NCBI GenBank assembly: GCA_902525995.1
Contig: CABZJG010000039.1
Location: 1 to 11,816, forward strand
From: Paracoccaceae bacterium
GTDB lineage: Bacteria > Pseudomonadota > Alphaproteobacteria > Rhodobacterales > Rhodobacteraceae
Direction of reading: 5' to 3'
Length of the DNA: 11,816 bases
Made by a program: the position numbers and the translations under genes. Below are positions 7,286-11,816 of the stretch, one piece after another (the first letter of the stretch is position 1; every line of letters starts with the position of its first letter). The notes under the pieces are model-generated. The model had not been told where the DNA came from. It was given only the letters and a program-made list of their open reading frames with translations, and ran no database searches.

Positions 7286-7324
7286 CCCATCAAGAGCCGC
7301 AAGTTCCTAATGGCTCTTGATGGG
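7286..7324 (+). terminator. Perfect 13-bp hairpin after the two-repeat gene
   Basis: CCCATCAAGAGCC (7286-7298) pairs perfectly with GGCTCTTGATGGG (7312-7324) around a 13-base loop, 15 bases after the stop codon at 7270. The tail TCATTT is only weakly U-rich, so it may be an inefficient intrinsic terminator or a 3' stabilising stem. The rest of the 221-base gap to the next gene shows no ORF or clear promoter. Confidence 0.65.
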
Positions 7325-7491
7325 TCATTTACATCCAAGAATACCATCAAGCTGAAATGTGCCCACGGGGCGCTTTCAAAATGACAAAAAAGTCAATTTG
7401 AGGATATTTCATTACTTAATTTCATCAAACGGGATTGTTTCCCAAGGTTAAAATGTGATTTCATGCACAAAGTAACTTCAGAGGGTATTTT

Positions 7492-7869
7492 ATGATCCGG
7501 GTAACAAGCACGACACTTTTCGCTTTTATCTGCTCTATGCAGATCGGCTTTGCCAATCAGACAGACGAGTTTGGCCAAGCTGACAAGGCCGAACAAATTC
7601 GGATTTGTCAGGATATGTATATGGCTTTCAGTTCAAAAGGCTCATTTTACAATATTCGCTCGGACGAGGCTTATGCTGAGCTATGGCAAGCCTTTGATGC
7701 ACGTTCAAAGCATGGCTTTTTTTGCAAATTCAATGTCAAAAAAGTGCAATTTACTTTTCAGGCAGGCGGAAGCTGGCGTTACTTTCCGATCCTTGAGCCT
7801 GTTGAGTTCGAAGAAGCCATGAAGGACTTAAATCAGGTCACAAAAGTATCGCAAGGCCAATTACGGTAG
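7492..7869 (+). CDS. Small exported hypothetical protein
   Basis: A 125-residue protein I do not recognise. The N-terminus (MIRVTSTTLFAFICSMQIGFA, then NQTDEFG) looks like a signal peptide with cleavage near residue 21 or 22. The mature part of about 100 residues holds exactly two cysteines (39 and 78), which could form one periplasmic disulfide, and aromatic-rich stretches such as GSWRYFPILEP. The start is well supported by GAGGG (7481-7485) 6 bases before the ATG. It stands alone: the hairpin at 7286-7324 separates it from the gene before, and it converges on permease C, whose stop lies 78 bases downstream. No function can be given. Confidence 0.7.
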   Translation: MIRVTSTTLFAFICSMQIGFANQTDEFGQADKAEQIRICQDMYMAFSSKGSFYNIRSDEAYAELWQAFDARSKHGFFCKFNVKKVQFTFQAGGSWRYFPILEPVEFEEAMKDLNQVTKVSQGQLR

Positions 7870-7872
7870 GTC

Positions 7873-7919
7873 AAAAAAGCGAAGCTTAACCAATCTTTCT
7901 GGATTTGAAAAAAGCTTCG
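7873..7919 (-). terminator. Intrinsic terminator for the right ABC operon
   Basis: Reading the minus strand after the permease C stop, CGAAGCTT (7919-7912) pairs with AAGCTTCG (7887-7880) across a 24-base loop. One base later comes a run of six U (A6 at 7873-7878 on the plus strand). Stem plus U-tract in this orientation fits a rho-independent terminator of the leftward operon; the long loop lowers confidence. There is no T-run for the plus-strand gene. Confidence 0.55.
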
Positions 7920-7947
7920 GGCAAGCCTTACGACTCGCCCATATCTC

Positions 7948-8859
7948 TTAGCGACCGCGAATACGGGGATCCATTGCATCGCGCAGACCATCCCCCAGGT
8001 AATTGATACTCAGCACGGTCAAAGAAATTGCCAAGCCGGGCCATAAGACACGTTCGGGATAAAGCTGCAGATAATTCACCGCATCATTGAGCAAACGGCC
8101 CCAAGTTGGGAAATCAGGTGGGAATCCAAGACCCAAGAACGACAGGGCGCTTTCAGTGATGATCGCATTGGCAATGCCCAAGGTCGCAGAGACCAATATT
8201 GGCGACAGAACATTGGGCAATATGTGGCGCATTATAATCTTACGGTCCGTGGTTCCAATTGAACGGGCTGCAAGCACAAACTCGCGCTCTTTCAATGCCA
8301 TCACATCACCGCGCACAATACGTGCTGTTGGCATCCAACTGGTGATCCCGATAGAGACCACGATCAAAACGAACATGCCGCTTTCAGGACCGTACGCTTC
8401 ACTCAGCGGCTCACGGAATAAAAGCATCATCACCAACAGAACCGGCAAGATGGGCAAGGACAGAAACAGATCGGTAAAGCGCATCAAAACACCGTCCAGA
8501 CGGCGATAGTATCCGGCCGCCACCCCGATCAAAGTGCCAAGTGTCAGTGAAAGCGCCATCGCAGCAATGCCAACGGTGATTGACGTTCGACCTCCGGCAA
8601 TCATCCGAGCAAAGGTATCACGCCCCAATTGATCAGTGCCAAACGGATGGGTCCAACTTGGTCCTTGGTTCCGCAACCGGATGTTCACTTCATTGGCCTC
8701 AAATGGCCATACAAAAGGACCGACCATGACCAGCATAACAATTGTGAAAAAGATTATACCGCCAACTAGGGCACCTTTGTGCTTTTTGAATTGGTCCCAG
8801 ACATCACGCCACTTGCTGCGTGCGGGTTGCTGAGGAAGTGGCTCGGCAGTGTTAGTCAT
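7948..8859 (-). CDS. ABC transporter permease, DppC/OppC family, intact copy
   Basis: Second membrane subunit of the peptide-type importer, 303 residues and complete. The cytoplasmic N-terminal segment (about 14-35) and first helix (about 31-52) form the OppC N-terminal domain. HPFGTDQLGRD at 71-81 is the family motif before the transmembrane core; the EAA loop that contacts the ATPase is at about 192-222 (EFVLAARSIGTTDRK, then HILPNVLSP). The last helix and the GLRDAMDPRIRGR ending are present, unlike in the copy at 2958-3785. Its ATG overlaps the end of permease B by 8 bases. No ATPase gene follows: a terminator-like hairpin and a convergent gene come next, so the energising subunits must be encoded elsewhere, perhaps upstream of the binding protein. 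Confidence 0.95.
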   Translation of the reverse strand: MTNTAEPLPQQPARSKWRDVWDQFKKHKGALVGGIIFFTIVMLVMVGPFVWPFEANEVNIRLRNQGPSWTHPFGTDQLGRDTFARMIAGGRTSITVGIAAMALSLTLGTLIGVAAGYYRRLDGVLMRFTDLFLSLPILPVLLVMMLLFREPLSEAYGPESGMFVLIVVSIGITSWMPTARIVRGDVMALKEREFVLAARSIGTTDRKIIMRHILPNVLSPILVSATLGIANAIITESALSFLGLGFPPDFPTWGRLLNDAVNYLQLYPERVLWPGLAISLTVLSINYLGDGLRDAMDPRIRGR

Positions 8860-9859
8860 AGCGTATCCTCGGATCCAAAAGCCCGTATAAAATATCTGCG
8901 ATTAGGTTAAAGAACACAATCAGGAAGGCGAACATAAAGGTCAGGGTCTGAACCGTTGGCAGATCATTGGCATAAATTGCTCCGATAAGCTGCTGACCGA
9001 TACCGTTCACTTTGAAAATTTGCTCCGTAATGATTGCGCCGCCAAAGATAGCCGGCAGATTGAGCGCAATAACTGTCACAACAGGGATCATTGAATTGCG
9101 CAGCACATGCACCATCACCACTGTCCACTCGCTAAGGCCCTTGGCCCGGGCAGTTCGAACATAGTCCTGATTAAGGTTATCTAGCATCGAGGCACGCATA
9201 TAGCGGCTGATTTGGGCTGTGGTTTGCAGTGCAAGCACCATCACCGGCAAAATCATCTGCTTTAATTGCACAACAAACGTGTCCCAATCGATCACTTGGT
9301 GCAAAGTGTCGTAGGTTGATGGCAACCATCCAAGCTGCACCGCAAAAATCACGATAACCAAGGGACCTGTGAAAAATGGCGGGATGGAATAGCCAATCAT
9401 TGTCACAAAAGTTCCGGCCTGATCAAAAACCGAATAATGCCGATAGGCAGAATAAATACCGATTGGTAACGCGATCAAAATGCCCACCACATAAGACATT
9501 CCAACCACCCAGAGAGTTTGCGGAATTCTCTGGATGACTATGTCCATGACCGGGCTACGGGTTTGCCAGCTGATCACGCGCAGATCACCCTCAGAAAATG
9601 TTGTTCCAAAAATATGATCTATCAACACCTGCGGTTCGATCCAGAAAAACTGCATCAACCATTTGGCAAATTGGATGTAGATAGGTTGGCCAAGGCCCAA
9701 AGCCTCGCGCATTTTTTCTTTGACTTCTGGGGGCACAGTTAATGGCACCTGTGCCATCGGATCGTTTGGTGCAAGATTTAGAAGCAGAAAAATTACCAAA
9801 CTGATGAACAAAAGCGTCGGGATCGAGATCAGCAGACGACGAATTGTAAATGTCAGCAT
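8852..9859 (-). CDS. ABC transporter permease, DppB/OppB family, right copy
   Basis: Same 335-residue protein as at 1958-2965: six predicted membrane helices, EAA loop at about 233-259 and the GLLDPRIRYD end. Here it sits in a complete binding protein-permease B-permease C unit, overlapping permease C by 8 bases (8852-8859), and is likely the native copy. It would pair with permease C to form the channel. The substrate is unspecified. Confidence 0.94.
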   Translation of the reverse strand: MLTFTIRRLLISIPTLLFISLVIFLLLNLAPNDPMAQVPLTVPPEVKEKMREALGLGQPIYIQFAKWLMQFFWIEPQVLIDHIFGTTFSEGDLRVISWQTRSPVMDIVIQRIPQTLWVVGMSYVVGILIALPIGIYSAYRHYSVFDQAGTFVTMIGYSIPPFFTGPLVIVIFAVQLGWLPSTYDTLHQVIDWDTFVVQLKQMILPVMVLALQTTAQISRYMRASMLDNLNQDYVRTARAKGLSEWTVVMVHVLRNSMIPVVTVIALNLPAIFGGAIITEQIFKVNGIGQQLIGAIYANDLPTVQTLTFMFAFLIVFFNLIADILYGLLDPRIRYD

Positions 9860-9895
9860 TTAGTGACGCCTTAGTAATTCAGTTCAAAGGAAAGA

Positions 9896-9920
9896 TGCGC
9901 CCGACAAAATGAAGGGCGCA
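9896..9920 (-). promoter_or_regulatory. Intercistronic hairpin between binding protein and permease B (right copy)
   Basis: Mirror of 1897-1921: a 7-bp GC-rich stem with an 11-base loop, then a pyrimidine-rich tract on the transcribed strand. It is a likely message stabiliser or partial terminator favouring high binding-protein output; this role is inferred. Confidence 0.55.
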
Positions 9921-9937
9921 GCCAGTAACGTTAGTCT

Positions 9938-11638
9938 TTAGTCGATGCGATACCAGTCCGCAACGTTCCAAAGTTCTGAATCAAAGGTGTTCAGAACCAC
10001 ACCGCCAAGCGAGTTGGCATGCGCAGAGATACGACCACGATCCACAAGAGGAACAATTGTGTAGCTCTGGTTGGTCAGCATGCTTTGCATCATGCGGCCC
10101 AGTTCGCCACGACGGTTAATGTCGCTGGTGCGCGCCATTTCATCAATCATTTTGTCATACTCAGGATCACAGAAACGGTTGATGTTTTCACCTTGCCACT
10201 GGCTTTCAGGCTTTGGCTCATTGCCGCAGCGATAGGCCGCCAGATAGGCTTGTGGGTCGGTTCCGTCAAACACGTTGGCGTACATTTCCACATCAGCATA
10301 GAACTTCTGGGATGTATCAGGCGAACCTGGATCACCACCAAAGAACACAGACGCGTTCAGGTTACGCAATTCGGTTTCAACACCGATTTGACCCCACCAC
10401 TCTTTGATAAGAGCTTGAAAATCCTGACGCACAGCGTTGGTTGATGTTTGATACAGAATGGACAGACGCACACCATCTTTGGCGCGAATGCCATCACCGC
10501 CGCGCGTCCAGCCTGCTTCATCGAGCAATGCGTTTGCGCCTGTGATATCTTGTGTCAAACAATCAGTGTTACCTGTCGCATAAATGGCTGGTGCAGGCAC
10601 TAGGTCACAGGTTGGACGGCCTGCAGGACCATAACCGATTTCAACGAGCAACGGACGGTCAATCGCCATAGACAGCGCTTTACGTACGTTGATATCGCTG
10701 AGGAACGGGTGCGGCGCTTTGCGTGTAGAGCGCGTATCTGCATCAAGATCAGGCGATGGGTTCGTCATGTTCATTTCAAGACGCTCGACAAGAGCACCAA
10801 ATCCTGAAATCGGTGTACCTTTACCGCCTTCTTTCATTTTTGCGATCACGTCCGGCGCAAGTTGCAGGTTCCAAGCATAATCAAATTCGCCTGTTTCCAT
10901 CACCGCACGGCCAGCAGCCATAGCGTCGCCGCCACCTTTAAATGTCAGCGTTGCAAATGCAGGCTTGCTTGCATCACGGTAGTTGTCGTTGGCTTTCATT
11001 TGAATAACGTCATTTGGACGGAATTCTGTAACGACAAATGGACCGGTACCAATTGGACCGAAGTTTTGATCTGTACAGTTTGGCGCTGCCGCACCCAAAC
11101 AGTTTTCAAACTGGGCTTTCTGGATAATCGGGGTCTGACCGCCGACGAAAGGCCCATAAGGATTAGGCTTAGGCTGGTTGAAGGAAACTTTAACAGTCAA
11201 ATCGTCAACCACATCTACCGATGTCACACCGTCAAATTTCGCCAACTGCGCACAGCCGCCTTCTGGGTGCATACAGTAGTCAGCCGTAAATTTAACATCC
11301 GCTGCAGTGACCGCTGATCCGTCAGACCAGACCAGGCCGCTTTTGAGCGTCCAAGTGATCGACGTTAAATCTTCGCTCACACCACCATTGGCAACGGTTG
11401 GAATTTCCTCTGCCAAAAATGCGACCATCGCGCCTGTTTCGTCAAAACGGCCCAAAGGCTCGATGACCAGGCTAGATGATTCGATGTCCTTTGTGCCCCC
11501 GGACAGATACGGGTTCAATATCGAGGGTGCTTGCCAGTAAATAATACTGACGTTGCCATCTGAGCCACGCTCAGCGAAGCTGGCGGGTGCAAAAGCACAG
11601 GCAGCAACGGCCCCCATCATAAGTGATTTGATTTTCAT
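9938..11638 (-). CDS. ABC transporter substrate-binding protein, family 5 (peptide type), right copy
   Basis: Same 566-residue protein as at 179-1879: a 22-residue signal peptide, the family-5 signature at about 95-119 and the GPIGTGPF block near 194-201. In this copy the gene leads an intact three-gene operon, so it is probably the genuine chromosomal version. The Shine-Dalgarno AAGGAGG (11650-11644 on the minus strand) lies 5 bases before the ATG. Peptide import is the commonest role in this family, but the ligand is unknown. Confidence 0.94.
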   Translation of the reverse strand: MKIKSLMMGAVAACAFAPASFAERGSDGNVSIIYWQAPSILNPYLSGGTKDIESSSLVIEPLGRFDETGAMVAFLAEEIPTVANGGVSEDLTSITWTLKSGLVWSDGSAVTAADVKFTADYCMHPEGGCAQLAKFDGVTSVDVVDDLTVKVSFNQPKPNPYGPFVGGQTPIIQKAQFENCLGAAAPNCTDQNFGPIGTGPFVVTEFRPNDVIQMKANDNYRDASKPAFATLTFKGGGDAMAAGRAVMETGEFDYAWNLQLAPDVIAKMKEGGKGTPISGFGALVERLEMNMTNPSPDLDADTRSTRKAPHPFLSDINVRKALSMAIDRPLLVEIGYGPAGRPTCDLVPAPAIYATGNTDCLTQDITGANALLDEAGWTRGGDGIRAKDGVRLSILYQTSTNAVRQDFQALIKEWWGQIGVETELRNLNASVFFGGDPGSPDTSQKFYADVEMYANVFDGTDPQAYLAAYRCGNEPKPESQWQGENINRFCDPEYDKMIDEMARTSDINRRGELGRMMQSMLTNQSYTIVPLVDRGRISAHANSLGGVVLNTFDSELWNVADWYRID

Positions 11639-11816
11639 TTAAACCTCCTTGCGGTTTTATCATCAGGCAAAACATCAAACATAAGTTATCATTTTCCCCA
11701 TTTGCCTTCGATCGTATTAGTTGAGAACAGTCCGCTAATCAGCGGTAAACATTCGGATTACGAACATTCGACTATCGAAACAGACTTTTCCCAAAATGCA
11801 AGCCTAAATAGCACTA
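11639..11816 (-). promoter_or_regulatory. Leader of ABC transporter operon (right copy)
   Basis: Mirror of 1-178, with the palindrome TTCGA-tag-TCGAA at 11767-11779, CGAATGTT direct repeats at 11763-11770 and 11748-11755, and the short hairpin at 11732-11745. The window ends here, so any gene or ATPase operon upstream is not visible. Confidence 0.4.

Larger units (their letters stand above)
8079..11816 (-). repeat. Right arm of the 3,738-bp inverted repeat
   Basis: Reverse complement of bases 1-3738. At its inner edge (8079) the permease C reading frame continues without disturbance into a full C-terminus and stop codon, so this copy is joined to its natural downstream sequence. Its outer edge coincides with the end of the window, just as the left arm's does. 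No target-site duplication, transposase or terminal insertion-sequence motif borders either arm. Confidence 0.97.

Noticed and set aside
7380..7460. Promoter-like TTGAGG at 7398-7403 before the exported protein gene
   Set aside because: No acceptable -10 hexamer sits 16-18 bases downstream.
1..11816. A small linear replicon or phage-like element with 3.7-kb terminal inverted repeats
   Set aside because: The symmetry at both ends invites it, but there is no replication, protelomerase, terminal-protein or partition gene, and the repeat's inner edge cuts two ordinary metabolic genes.
1..11816. Composite transposon with inverted flanking copies
   Set aside because: The arms contain only an ABC transporter operon; no transposase, insertion-sequence ends or target duplication is visible.

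Overview
The window looks like a piece of a marine alphaproteobacterium, most likely a roseobacter (Rhodobacteraceae). The reasons are a CryB/PhrB-type iron-sulfur photolyase preceded by a small TPR gene, a RACo-like ASKHA protein with an arginine-rich tail, moderate GC and strong Shine-Dalgarno sites. This is inference from protein style; no rRNA or tRNA is present to settle the taxon.

The dominant structure is a giant inverted repeat. Bases 1-3738 are the reverse complement of bases 8079-11816 (position x pairs with 11817-x). I saw no mismatch wherever I compared the two, including non-coding DNA and both outer ends. Each arm carries the same peptide-type ABC transporter operon: a substrate-binding protein, permease B and permease C, both copies reading inward. 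The right arm runs seamlessly into the intact 3' end of permease C (stop at 7948) and a terminator. The left arm breaks off inside permease C at base 3738 and continues, out of frame, into the middle of a gene for a RACo-type corrinoid-protein activator. The junction carries a microhomology of at least 5 bp (TGCGG). The two arms also end exactly at the two ends of the window. I therefore read the right half (3739-11816) as the native locus. The left 3.7 kb is probably an inverted chimera of the kind made by template switching during phi29 multiple-displacement amplification, or an assembly fold-back. A real, very recent inverted duplication is the less likely alternative.

The unique spacer (3739-8078) reads from left to right as follows: the 3' third of the RACo-like gene (+); a convergent (6-4)-photolyase/cryptochrome gene with all four Fe-S cysteines (-), the second gene of a two-gene unit behind an exported TPR protein (-); an AT-rich divergent intergenic region; a two-repeat protein gene (+) interrupted by an in-frame TAA after 23 codons; a 13-bp perfect hairpin; a small exported hypothetical protein (+); a terminator; and the intact end of permease C (-).

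Functionally these are separate modules: oligopeptide or related solute uptake without its ATPase genes in view, light-driven DNA repair or light sensing, and reductive reactivation of a corrinoid methyltransfer protein whose partner genes would lie beyond the break. I found no transposase, integrase, CRISPR array, RNA gene or replication gene.
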